The notes under the pieces: model-generated
The model's input: the letters and a program-made list of their open reading frames with translations, nothing else
The model's database searches: none
Told to the model about the DNA's origin: nothing
Shown: piece by piece, positions 1 through 7,146 of the stretch
Layout: the number at the start of each line of letters is the position of its first letter
How positions within the stretch are numbered: the stretch's first letter is position 1
Source of the DNA: an uncultured Eubacteriales bacterium
GTDB taxonomy: Bacteria; Bacillota; Clostridia; Oscillospirales; Oscillospiraceae
Direction of reading: 5' to 3'
Assembly: GCA_902492005.1 (NCBI GenBank)
Contig: CABUJV010000009.1
Coordinates: 1 to 57,022 of the forward strand
Length of the DNA stretch: 57,022 bases
Program-made: the position numbers and the translations under genes

Positions 1-21
1 TACAAGCTCTGATCCCCTCGA

Positions 22-54
22 TCAAAACCGCCCCCGGGCCATCGGCCCGGGGGC
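22..54 (-). terminator. Intrinsic terminator of the GntR gene
   Basis: An 11-bp GC-only inverted repeat (30-40 with 44-54) with a 3-nt loop is followed, reading the minus strand, by a short T-rich stretch. It lies just past the stop codon of the GntR regulator. Confidence 0.75.
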
Positions 55-62
55 GCGCTGTT

Positions 63-788
63 TTAATCCGTCTTGGGCGTACCGTCCTGGTTGAGCACCA
101 GGGAGAAGATGGCCTCGTCCACCACCCGGAAGTGTTCCCGCATCATATGCACCGCCTCCGGCCCGTTCCGGTCCACCAGCGAGAGCACAATCCCCTGGTG
201 GGCGTCCAGCAGCCGTTTGCCCAGATCCTCGTTGGACATAATGCGCCGGTGCATGTCGTCGATAAAGCTGTCGATGGTCTCAGCCAGAGCGCGGAGGATC
301 ACCATGATGAGCCGGTTGCCCGATGCCTCTCCGATGATGCCGTGGAGCTCCTTGTCCAGCGCCACGCTCTGCTCCATTCCGGCCCCCCGCATCTCCCAGG
401 CGATCTGCTCCAGCCGGGAGAGCTGCGCCTGGGTGTTGCGCTCGGCGGCCAGCAGGATGGCCTGACTCTCCAGGCCCTGCCGCAGCTCGCTGATCTGCCG
501 GTAATCGGTCTCGTTGAGCATCATCATCATCCGGGTGGACTCGGCCAGGTTTTTCTCCAGATTGCAGGACACGAAATTCCCCGCTCCCTGGGTGCTGGAG
601 ATGAAGCCCATCAGGCTCAGGGTCCGCATGGCCTCCCGCACGGAATTGCGCCCCACGCCCAGCAGTTCGGCCAGTTCCCGTTCCGGCGGGAGCTTCTCTC
701 CCCGCTTCAGATCTCCCTTCAGAATCTCCCCCTGGATATAGTCGATCACCTTTTCATAGGCCTTCCCCTGGCCCACACTGTCTCTCAT
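63..788 (-). CDS. FadR/GntR-family transcriptional regulator (FCD domain)
   Basis: This is a 241-aa DNA-binding regulator. Residues about 8-75 form a winged helix-turn-helix with the GntR pattern (GEKLPPERELAELLGVGRNSVREA). Residues about 95-225 look like an all-helical FCD ligand domain, with the usual scattered acidic and His residues that bind a metal (LDKELHGIIG, AHQGIV, REHFRVV). FCD regulators normally sense small organic acids and repress nearby catabolic genes. Here the gene stands alone, with no adjacent enzyme operon on its strand, so the ligand is unknown. The Shine-Dalgarno site is weak. An extended -10 promoter lies about 130 bp upstream. Confidence 0.9.
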   Translation of the reverse strand: MRDSVGQGKAYEKVIDYIQGEILKGDLKRGEKLPPERELAELLGVGRNSVREAMRTLSLMGFISSTQGAGNFVSCNLEKNLAESTRMMMMLNETDYRQISELRQGLESQAILLAAERNTQAQLSRLEQIAWEMRGAGMEQSVALDKELHGIIGEASGNRLIMVILRALAETIDSFIDDMHRRIMSNEDLGKRLLDAHQGIVLSLVDRNGPEAVHMMREHFRVVDEAIFSLVLNQDGTPKTD

Positions 789-921
789 GGCACCGATTCA
801 GCTCTTTCCTTATCATTTCTCTGCATGCCAGGCGGCTGCCACATGGCTTTATGGCAATCGTCCGTCCCCCTGCCTGTGCATTTCGCCTATGTGTCTCACA
901 TTCCGGCCTCTATTTTTAATG

Positions 922-948
922 ATTATAGCATACCACTTTGACATTTGA
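922..948 (-). promoter_or_regulatory. Extended -10 promoter for the GntR gene
   Basis: On the minus strand a perfect TATAAT (922-927) is preceded by TGC, giving an extended -10 element. The -35 region about 17 bp upstream is poor (TTTCAA), which is common for extended -10 promoters. It points to the GntR start at 788. Confidence 0.5.
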
Positions 949-1095
949 AAGGAATTTCTCCCTCCAAAATTTTCAAAGGAACAAGGGGGGTCCTTTTTCT
1001 TCCGGTTCCGTCCGAAAAAGCCGAAGAAACCCCGTCCACGTGGAGAATCTGGCCGGTCATAAAAGCGGAATCCGGAGCGGCCGGCTGTCATATCC

Positions 1096-1157
1096 TATCT
1101 TATGCGGGAGGATCCTGACGGTTCCGGTCACATCCCGGCGCCTGGGCGCATAAGATA
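1096..1157 (+). promoter_or_regulatory. Sigma-K-like promoter within an 11-bp inverted repeat
   Basis: CATAAGATA (1149-1157) fits the sigma-K -10 consensus CATANNNTA exactly, and an AC dinucleotide (1130-1131) sits 17 nt upstream as expected of the -35. The -10 half is also the right arm of a perfect 11-bp inverted repeat (1096-1106 with 1147-1157). The left arm could be an operator half or a leader structure. Sigma-K drives late mother-cell genes such as spore coat proteins. The match is short, so chance is possible. Confidence 0.45.
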
Positions 1158-1212
1158 CCCTGTGGAGCGGGGAATCCAGTCCCCTATCCACCCATCAATG
1201 GAGGGATGCACC

Positions 1213-1632
1213 ATGTGTTGTAACAATTCAAACTGGGGCTGCAGGTGCTCTTCGTGCGGCTGCAGATGCTGCTGCGGCTGCAGATGCAGATGCTGCTGCG
1301 GCTGCAGATGCAGATGCTGCTGCGGCCGCGACTGGGACTGCGGCCGCGACTGGGACTGCGGCTGTGACCGCGACCGCGACCGCGACCGCAACCGCAACCG
1401 CAACCGTGACCGCGACTGCGACCGCGACTGCGACCGTGACTGTGACCGCGACTGCGACCGCGACTGCGACCGCGACCGCAACTGGAACCGCAGCCGGAAT
1501 CGGAACCGCGGCTGCGATGCTTCCGATTTCGACTGGGACCCGGCCTGGCTCTGCGAGGTCTGCCGGAACTCTGCCGCCACGGCAGTCACTGCCGACACCG
1601 CGGCCAGCGCCCAGCGTGCCTGCTGGGGCTGA
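1213..1632 (+). CDS. Cys/Arg/Asp-rich repeat protein, probable spore coat or crust protein
   Basis: This is a 139-aa low-complexity protein with 32 cysteines by my count. I chose ATG 1213 because GGAGGG lies about 8 nt before it. Residues 1-40 are built of C, G and R (CGCRCRCC-type units). Residues about 38-50 hold two CGRDWD units. Residues about 50-95 are alternating D/R and N/R with a six-fold CDRD repeat. The last 45 residues are ordinary (DFDWDPAWLCEVCRN, then an Ala/Thr-rich tail). There is no signal peptide or membrane segment. I recognise no family. The Cys-rich part could form disulfide cross-links or bind metal, and the alternating charges suggest an extended solvated rod. The sigma-K-like promoter makes a spore-surface role the best guess, but this is inference. 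Confidence 0.65.
   Translation: MCCNNSNWGCRCSSCGCRCCCGCRCRCCCGCRCRCCCGRDWDCGRDWDCGCDRDRDRDRNRNRNRDRDCDRDCDRDCDRDCDRDCDRDRNWNRSRNRNRGCDASDFDWDPAWLCEVCRNSAATAVTADTAASAQRACWG
1256..1500 (+). repeat. Nested in-frame tandem repeats (24-, 18- and 12-nt units)
   Basis: Within the Cys-rich gene a 24-nt unit (coding for CCCGCRCR) recurs about 2.5 times, an 18-nt unit (CGRDWD) twice, and a 12-nt unit (CDRD) about six times. All units are multiples of three, so slippage would change protein length without breaking the frame. The simple codons also leave other frames open, which creates spurious ORFs here on both strands. Confidence 0.85.
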
Positions 1633-1683
1633 CGCCCCCCGCCGCCCTTCCGGGCGGCGTACCTACCCTCCCGATGAAAAACA

Positions 1684-1720
1684 AGCCCCGGCGTCCTTTG
1701 GGGATGCCGGGGCTCTTTTT
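1684..1720. terminator. Bidirectional intrinsic terminator
   Basis: A 9-bp stem (AGCCCCGGC with GCCGGGGCT) is followed by CTTTTT on the plus strand and by TTGTTTTTC on the minus strand. It can end both the Cys-rich gene and the converging ABC transporter operon. A second GC hairpin without a T-run lies at 1641-1658. Confidence 0.8.
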
Positions 1721-1737
1721 CGTTTTGCACCATCCGT

Positions 1738-2538
1738 TCAGGTGAGCAGGATACGGTCGTTGTCCAGGCCCCTGCCCGCTCCCGCCCGGAAGCGCTCCAG
1801 CAGGTCCTCCACCGTGAGGCCCGTCCGCTCCGTTCCGCCGATGTCCAGGACGATCCGCCCGCCGTCCATCATCAGGGTGCGGTTGCCCAGCTCCAGGGCG
1901 TTTTTCATGTTATGGGTGATCATCAGGCAGGTGAGGCGCTCTCCCTCTACGATCTCCCGGGTGAGCTTGAGCACCTTCTCCGCCGTTCCCGGGTCCAGGG
2001 CGGCGGTGTGCTCGTCCAGCAGCAGCAGCTTGGGCGGCACCATGGTGGCCATCAGCAGGGTCAGCGCCTGCCGCTGGCCGCCGGAGAGCAGCCCCACCGG
2101 CTGACGCATCCGATCCTCCAGCCCCATGCCCAGCCGGGCGAGCTGGTCCCGAAACAGGGCCTTGTCGGCCTTGGATACCCGGCTGAAAAAGGAACTCTGG
2201 TGCTTGGCGGTGCGCAGATAGGCCAGGGCCAGATTCTCCTCAATGGTCATGTGGGGGGCGGTGCCCCGCATGGGGTCCTGGAATAGCCGCCCGATCTGGC
2301 GGCTGCGGCGGTAGGCCGGCTGATAGGTGATGTCCGCCCCGGCCAGGGTGATGCTCCCCGCGTCGATGAGAAAATCCCCGGCCACGGCGTTAAACAGGGT
2401 GGATTTCCCCGCCCCGTTGGAGCCCACAATGGTGACGAAATCCCCCGGCTCCAACCGGAGGTCCACCCCCTCCAGGGCTTTTTTCTCGTTGACGGTGCCG
2501 GGATTGAAGGTCTTTGAGACCTGCTTCAGCTCCAGCAT
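1738..2538 (-). CDS. ABC transporter ATPase, probable tryptophan importer (TrpZ-like)
   Basis: This 266-aa nucleotide-binding subunit has Walker A GSNGAGKST, the signature LSGGQRQ, Walker B LLLLDEHTAALDP and a switch histidine in LMITHN. It would sit on the cytoplasmic face and power uptake through the adjacent permease. It is the third gene of the minus-strand operon SBP-permease-ATPase, with its start 1 nt from the permease stop. Operons of this layout with a PF04392-type binding protein and a Trp T-box are known as trpXYZ in Firmicutes. Substrate assignment rests on the T-box specifier, not on this protein. Confidence 0.9.
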   Translation of the reverse strand: MLELKQVSKTFNPGTVNEKKALEGVDLRLEPGDFVTIVGSNGAGKSTLFNAVAGDFLIDAGSITLAGADITYQPAYRRSRQIGRLFQDPMRGTAPHMTIEENLALAYLRTAKHQSSFFSRVSKADKALFRDQLARLGMGLEDRMRQPVGLLSGGQRQALTLLMATMVPPKLLLLDEHTAALDPGTAEKVLKLTREIVEGERLTCLMITHNMKNALELGNRTLMMDGGRIVLDIGGTERTGLTVEDLLERFRAGAGRGLDNDRILLT

Positions 2539-2539
2539 G

Positions 2540-3445
2540 TCACGCTCCCCCCTTTCCCGCGGCCGCCCGGCGGCGGCGCTGGAAAGCCCACCACTGCTTC
2601 AGGGACGGAGCGGCGATGGCCAGCGCCACCACGATGGCGGTGACCAGCTTGAGGCAGTCGATGGGGATGGGGGAGCGCAACACCAGGGCGTAGACGAAGC
2701 GGTAGATGATGCTGCCCGCGACGACGGCCAGCGCCCCCCGGAGCATGGAGCCCCGGCCCACCACGGTCTCGCCGATGATGAGGCAGGCCAGGCCGATGAC
2801 CACGATGCCGGTGCCGCCGTTGATGTCGGCGCTCTTCTGAGCCTGGCCCACCACCGCGCCGGACAGGGCGGTGAGGGAGTTGGAGATGCACAGACCCACG
2901 GTGACGGTGAAGGTAGGGTTGATGGAGGAGGCCCGCACCATGTCCCGGTTGTCTCCGGTGGCCCGGATGCTGAGGCCCAGCCGGGTCCCCAGAAAGGCCA
3001 CCAGCAGACCTCCCATGAGAAGGGTGATCCCCGCGGCCAGGACGGTCTCATACCAGCTCCCGCCCAGGCCGGCGGCCCGGAACAGGGAAAACACCGTCTC
3101 CTGCTTGAGCAGGCTGACGTTGGATTTCCACCCCATGGCCATCAGATTGACGGTATAGAGCCCGGTATTGGTAACGATGCCCGCCAGGATGGGGGGCACC
3201 CCCAGCTTGGTCTGGAGAAAGGCGGTGACGAACCCGGCGCAGGCGCCCGCCGCCATGGCGGCGGGGACGGCCAGCACGGGGTGCCCCGCGGCGGCCAGCG
3301 AGACCGACACGGCGGCCCCCAGGACAAAGGCCCCGTCGGTGGTCAGGTCGGCGATGTCCAGCACCCGGTAGCTGAGGAAGAGCGCCATGGCCACCAGGGC
3401 ATACATGAACCCCAGCTCCAGGGCGGTCTGGGCGATATAGAGCAC
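2540..3445 (-). CDS. ABC transporter permease, probable tryptophan importer (TrpY-like)
   Basis: This 301-aa integral membrane protein has about eight to nine hydrophobic segments and resembles the branched-chain-amino-acid type permeases (BPD_transp_2). The typical features are the LSYRVLDIADLTTDGAF segment near the N terminus and the ATGDNRDMVRASSI cytoplasmic loop that contacts the ATPase. The start is a GTG (3443-3445) with AAGGGG upstream. It is separated from the binding-protein gene by a GC-rich hairpin (about 3472-3495), which may hold down expression of the membrane part relative to the binding protein. Confidence 0.88.
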   Translation of the reverse strand: MLYIAQTALELGFMYALVAMALFLSYRVLDIADLTTDGAFVLGAAVSVSLAAAGHPVLAVPAAMAAGACAGFVTAFLQTKLGVPPILAGIVTNTGLYTVNLMAMGWKSNVSLLKQETVFSLFRAAGLGGSWYETVLAAGITLLMGGLLVAFLGTRLGLSIRATGDNRDMVRASSINPTFTVTVGLCISNSLTALSGAVVGQAQKSADINGGTGIVVIGLACLIIGETVVGRGSMLRGALAVVAGSIIYRFVYALVLRSPIPIDCLKLVTAIVVALAIAAPSLKQWWAFQRRRRAAAGKGGA

Positions 3446-3516
3446 GGCAATCTGCCCCTTTCACGCGCCGGCGCCCCCGGCTGGAGCCGGGGGGCGGCGT
3501 TTACATGGTTCGGTTC

Positions 3517-4560
3517 TTATTCGGCGGTGGTGGTAACCTCCACCAGGTCGCCCATGCCGGCGAACACGGAGTAGTCGGCGCCCAGGGCGGCGGCGGTCTC
3601 GGTGTTGACCGTAATGATGCCGCCGGAGACCTTGTAGAAGTCCTCCAGGCCGTCCATGCCCTCGCTCAGAGCCTGATCGACCAGATCAGCGGTCTGGGCG
3701 CCCAGGTCGGTGTAGTTGACGCCGCAGGTGGCGAAGGCGCCGTTGCGGACGAAGGAGTCGGCCCCGGTGTAGTGGGGGATGCCGGCGGCGGCCAGATCCT
3801 CGTAGATGGCCAGCTCAGCGGCCATGACCACGTTATCGGTGGGGGTGAAGACGGCGTCCACCCCGTCGGCGATGAGGGAGCTGGCGGCGGCGATGACCTC
3901 GTCATTGGTGTTGGCGGTGGCCTCCACATAGGCGATGCCCTTGCCGTCCAGATAGGCTTTGGCCTCGGCGATGGGGGTGGCGGAGTTGGTCTCGGACTTG
4001 GAGTAGAGCAGGCCCACCTTGGCGGTGTCCGGATTCTGGGCCAGCATCATGTCCAGAATGAACTCGGTATTCAGGGCGTCGCTGGTGCCGGTGAGGTAGT
4101 CGATGCCGGTCAGGTCGTTGTAGGCCGGATCGCTGACGGCGGCGAAGATGACGGGGGTCTTGCTGTCCTCGGCGGCCACCACCATGACCTGGGCGGCCAG
4201 GGTGCCGATGGGAACGATGGCGCTGTACCCGTCGGCCACAATCTGGGACCCGATCTGGGTCAGGGTGCTCTGGTCATTCTGGCCGCTGAACACCTCATAG
4301 GCGATCTTCGCGCCCTTCCCGGCGGCGATCTCGTCCAGCCGCCCGGTGATGGCGTTGGCGATCTCGTCCATAGAGGCGTGGTCGAGCTGCTTCACCACCG
4401 CCACCTTGTAGCTCTCCGCCGCGGCCGGAGTGCTCTCGGCCGGGGCCGAGGCGGAAGGAGAGGGGCTGGAGGCGGTGCCGCCGGAGCAGGCGGCCAGAGA
4501 CAGGGCCAGGGCAAAGGCGGCGGTCAGAGACAGGAACTTCTTCCGATTCAGCTTTTTCAT
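3517..4560 (-). CDS. ABC transporter substrate-binding lipoprotein, probable tryptophan-binding (TrpX-like)
   Basis: This 347-aa extracytoplasmic binding protein has an N-terminal lipoprotein signal (MKKLNRKKFL, hydrophobic core, lipobox LAAC), followed by a Ser/Pro/Ala-rich tether and a periplasmic-binding fold of the PF04392 family (VAVVKQLDHASMDEI, TPVIFAAVSDP, TPTDNVV, YTGADSFV). I place the start at 4560 because a GGAG site lies about 10 nt upstream. A longer frame reaches 4668 but runs into the T-box leader. It is first gene of the operon and directly follows the T-box, so uncharged tRNA-Trp should switch it on. Confidence 0.9.
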   Translation of the reverse strand: MKKLNRKKFLSLTAAFALALSLAACSGGTASSPSPSASAPAESTPAAAESYKVAVVKQLDHASMDEIANAITGRLDEIAAGKGAKIAYEVFSGQNDQSTLTQIGSQIVADGYSAIVPIGTLAAQVMVVAAEDSKTPVIFAAVSDPAYNDLTGIDYLTGTSDALNTEFILDMMLAQNPDTAKVGLLYSKSETNSATPIAEAKAYLDGKGIAYVEATANTNDEVIAAASSLIADGVDAVFTPTDNVVMAAELAIYEDLAAAGIPHYTGADSFVRNGAFATCGVNYTDLGAQTADLVDQALSEGMDGLEDFYKVSGGIITVNTETAAALGADYSVFAGMGDLVEVTTTAE

Positions 4561-4605
4561 GGTGTTTTTCTCCTTTTTTGAGTATTGGGCGGCAGATGGA
4601 GCCAG

Positions 4606-4895
4606 CAAAAGAAAAGCGGCCTTTGTCCCCCTATGGGACAAAAGCCGACTCAGCTTCTGCGATACCACCCAAATTGACGCCTACGCGTCCACTCGCTTCA
4701 CGCACCATCATGCGTGCCCGATGGATAACGGGTGGGGACCCGTCGGCATCTACTGGAGCCCTATGGACCCGTTCAAGCCGCCCTCCGAAGTCCATTCGCC
4801 GGTTCCCGCACACTCCGCTTCCACCGTCCGGAGCTCGCTAAAGCTTGGGACTCGCCGGTTACTTCTCTTCGTCACTGGTTTGGATGATTTACTTG
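4606..4895 (-). promoter_or_regulatory. T-box riboswitch, tRNA-Trp specific (specifier TGG)
   Basis: The minus strand shows an almost complete T-box leader. It has an AGTA motif near the start of stem I, a GGTG distal-loop motif, and a specifier loop reading GAA-TGG-A with TGG at 4792-4794. The T-box sequence TGGGTGGTATCGCAG follows at 4658-4671. A terminator (4616-4648, GGCTTTTGTCCC paired with GGGACAAAGGCC) then ends in a T-rich tract. TGG is the Trp codon, so the leader should read through when tRNA-Trp is uncharged and turn on the ABC transporter. All parts are visible in the sequence; the full fold was not computed. Confidence 0.93.
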
Positions 4896-4901
4896 TGGGT
4901 T

Positions 4902-4930
4902 ATTATACGCAGAACCAGGCGGGTTGTCAA
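4902..4930 (-). promoter_or_regulatory. Consensus sigma-A promoter of the T-box operon
   Basis: On the minus strand TTGACA (4925-4930) and TATAAT (4902-4907) are separated by exactly 17 bp. The TGA stop codon of the upstream DMT transporter gene lies inside the -35 hexamer. Confidence 0.92.
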
Positions 4931-5835
4931 CCCTTTTTTTCGAGGGTCTTTTTCCGCAGGAACGCAAACTTGGTCTCCGAGCAGACCACCGCCAGGAAAA
5001 TCAGCGCGAAGCCGAGTACCATGACGGCGTTGAGGTTCTCCTCCCCCACCAGGACGGAGCACAGCACGCCGAAGGGAGCCTCCAGGCTGAGGAGCACCGC
5101 CGCCGTGGCGGGGGCGGTGTACTTCTGCCCGATGTTCTGAAACAGCAGGGCTCCGCAGGAGGAAAAGACCACCAGATAGACCATGGCGAACACCGCGCCG
5201 CCGGACAGCCCGGCGGGGAAGGGCTCCCGGAAGACCAGGGCCCCCGCCCAGGACCAGGCGGCGAACACCGCGAATTGGAGCACCGTGATGAGAAAGATGT
5301 CCCGGCCCTCGGCAAACTTGTTCACCGCCACGATGTGGGCGGCGAAGAAGAAGCCGCCCGCCAGGGTGAGCATGTCCCCCAGATTGACGGTGAGCCCGCC
5401 GGAGCCCTTGGTGGTCAGCGCCACCATGCCGATGCCCGCGATGCAGATGAAGGCGGCCAGGAGGTTCCACTTGTCCGGCCGCCGCCCGGCGATGAGCCAG
5501 TATAAAAACGGCACGATGACACAATATACCGCCGTCAGGAATGCGTTTTTGCCCGAGGTGGTGCGGTCCAGGCCGAAGGTCTGGAAGGCATAGGCCAAAA
5601 ACAGGAACGTGCCGATGATGAGGCCGCTTTTCAGATAGCTCCGGTCCATCAACCGCCAGGATTTCCAGCAGGTCAGGCCCAGCAGGACGGCCGCCGCCGT
5701 GAATCGGAAGGCCAGCAGGTAGAAGGGTGTGAAGCTGTCCAGCGAGTGCTTCATCACCACAAAAGAGCTGCCCCAGATTACGGGAGCCAGGACCAGCATG
5801 GGCTTTGCCAGCTTTTTCAGCAGAGTCTCGTTCAT
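4927..5835 (-). CDS. EamA/DMT-family membrane transporter
   Basis: This 302-aa protein has about ten hydrophobic segments arranged as two EamA repeats, each opening with the typical PVIWGSSFVVMK and LLFQNIGQKYT patterns. The family exports or imports small metabolites such as amino acids and nucleotide bases, and substrate cannot be read from sequence. The C terminus ends in a basic tail (RKKTLEKKG), placing it inside the cell. It precedes the Trp-regulated ABC operon but the strong promoter between them makes that operon independent. It is divergent from the glycosylase gene. Confidence 0.9.
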   Translation of the reverse strand: MNETLLKKLAKPMLVLAPVIWGSSFVVMKHSLDSFTPFYLLAFRFTAAAVLLGLTCWKSWRLMDRSYLKSGLIIGTFLFLAYAFQTFGLDRTTSGKNAFLTAVYCVIVPFLYWLIAGRRPDKWNLLAAFICIAGIGMVALTTKGSGGLTVNLGDMLTLAGGFFFAAHIVAVNKFAEGRDIFLITVLQFAVFAAWSWAGALVFREPFPAGLSGGAVFAMVYLVVFSSCGALLFQNIGQKYTAPATAAVLLSLEAPFGVLCSVLVGEENLNAVMVLGFALIFLAVVCSETKFAFLRKKTLEKKG

Positions 5836-5888
5836 CGTTGTATTGTCTCCTTCAACGTGGTAAGATACAAAAGCGGGGAGGTGGAACC

Positions 5889-6476
5889 GTGGGAAAACTG
5901 AGCCGGGATTTTTACGACCGGGACACCGTACAGACCGCCCGGGCGCTTTTGGGCAAATATCTGGTGCGGCGCTGGAACGGCCTCTGGCTGGCCGGGCGCA
6001 TCACCGAGACCGAGGCCTATGTGGGGGCGGTGGACAAGGCCTGCCACGCCTACGGCGGGCGGCGGACGCCCCGGACCGAGACCCTCTACGCCCCGCCCGG
6101 CACCGCCTATATCTATCTCATCTACGGCATGTACCACTGCCTCAATTTCGTCACCGAGCCCGCCGGCACCCCCAGCGCCGTGCTGCTCCGGGGCCTGGAG
6201 GCGGCGGAGGGCGCGGAATTTTTGGCGCGCAACCGCTTCGGCAAGGCCCTGGCGGAGCTGACCCCCTATCAGAAAAAGAACTTCCTCAACGGCCCCGGCA
6301 AGCTGTGCAAAGCCCTGGACCTGACCCGGGCCCAGAACGGCCTGGACCTCACCGGGGACGAGCTCTTTTTGTGGGACGCCGGAGAAGCCCCTCCGGCGGA
6401 CGTCCATGTGGGCAGGCGCATCGGCATCGATTATGCCGAGGAGGCCGCGGATTTTCCGTGGCGGTTTTACTTGTAG
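5889..6476 (+). CDS. DNA-3-methyladenine glycosylase (AAG/MPG family)
   Basis: This 195-aa base-excision repair enzyme removes alkylated purines from DNA. It shows the family motifs FYDRDTVQTARALLGKYLV, ITETEAYVG (with the Glu that activates the attacking water), YLIYGMYHCLNFV and NGPGKLCKAL, and it has the usual bacterial length. I choose GTG 5889 because GGGGAGG stands just before it; an upstream ATG at 5805 would add 28 unrelated residues. The gene is followed 9 nt later by a HAD phosphatase, and the two are probably co-transcribed. Confidence 0.93.
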   Translation: MGKLSRDFYDRDTVQTARALLGKYLVRRWNGLWLAGRITETEAYVGAVDKACHAYGGRRTPRTETLYAPPGTAYIYLIYGMYHCLNFVTEPAGTPSAVLLRGLEAAEGAEFLARNRFGKALAELTPYQKKNFLNGPGKLCKALDLTRAQNGLDLTGDELFLWDAGEAPPADVHVGRRIGIDYAEEAADFPWRFYL

Positions 6477-6485
6477 CAGAAGGAC

Positions 6486-7121
6486 GTGAATCGTTTGCTT
6501 TTATTCGATCTGGACGGCACCCTCATCGACTCCAACGGCATCTGGGTGGAGGTGGACCTGGCCTTTCTGGGCCGCCACGGCCTGACCCCCACCGACGAGT
6601 ACGCCTACACCGTGGGCCATTCTATCTTTCCCGTGGCGGCCCAGTACACCAGGGATTACTACCACATGGATCTCTCCGCCCAGGCGATCATGGACGAGTG
6701 GCTCTCCATGGCGGCGGACGCCTACGCCAGGGTGCCCCTCAAGCCCGGAGCGGGGGAGTTTTTGGCCCGATGCCGGGAGCGGGGGGAGCGGATGGCCCTG
6801 GTCACCGCCTGCGTGCCGGAGCTGTGCCGCTCCGCCCTGGCTCACCACGGCCTGACCGGCTGGTTCGAGGCCACCGTCTTCGCCCAGGACCTGGGCATGG
6901 AGAAACGGGACCCCAGGGTGTTCACTCTGACCGCCCAGCGGCTGGGGGTGGACCCGGCGGACTGCACCCTCTACGAGGACGCCCCCGCCAACTGCGCCGC
7001 CGCCAAGGGCGTGGGCATGACGGTGGTGGGGGTGTACGACCCCTTTTATGAGAACTACCAGGACCAGGTGCGGGAAAACAGCCACCGATACCTCCGGAGC
7101 TTCACCGAACTGCTGGCGTGA
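6486..7121 (+). CDS. HAD-IA family sugar-phosphatase/phosphoglucomutase-like hydrolase
   Basis: This is a 211-aa haloacid-dehalogenase-fold enzyme of the beta-phosphoglucomutase/hexitol phosphatase type. Motif I is DLDGTLIDSNG (nucleophile and acid Asp), motif II is VTACV, motif III is the Lys of EKRDPRVF, and motif IV is YEDAPANCAAAKGVGM. Residues about 15-75 form the helical cap that selects the substrate. It starts with GTG and has a weak AAGGAC site. Substrate is unknown; small phosphorylated sugars or polyols are usual. It lies close behind the glycosylase gene and converges on the helicase gene. Confidence 0.9.
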   Translation: MNRLLLFDLDGTLIDSNGIWVEVDLAFLGRHGLTPTDEYAYTVGHSIFPVAAQYTRDYYHMDLSAQAIMDEWLSMAADAYARVPLKPGAGEFLARCRERGERMALVTACVPELCRSALAHHGLTGWFEATVFAQDLGMEKRDPRVFTLTAQRLGVDPADCTLYEDAPANCAAAKGVGMTVVGVYDPFYENYQDQVRENSHRYLRSFTELLA

Positions 7122-7146
7122 CGGGCGGTCTTTGGCCGCCCGTTTT

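Larger units (their letters stand above)
789..1212. other. Intergenic region between the GntR gene and the Cys-rich gene
   Basis: This 424-nt stretch holds no convincing gene. It contains the promoter of the GntR gene on the minus strand, and a sigma-K-like promoter inside an 11-bp inverted repeat on the plus strand; both are listed separately. An 80-codon minus-strand open frame at 849-1091 has no recognisable domain and a biased composition, so I do not call it. Confidence 0.6.

Noticed and set aside
1128..1733. Minus-strand ORF of 201 aa rich in Ser-Arg-Gln over the repeat region
   Set aside because: It is the shadow of the repeat codons of the plus-strand Cys-rich gene, has no ribosome binding site at its start and runs through the terminator.
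1364..2104. Plus-strand ORF of 246 aa beginning with Thr-Ala repeats
   Set aside because: It is another reading of the same repeats and then the antisense of the ABC ATPase gene.
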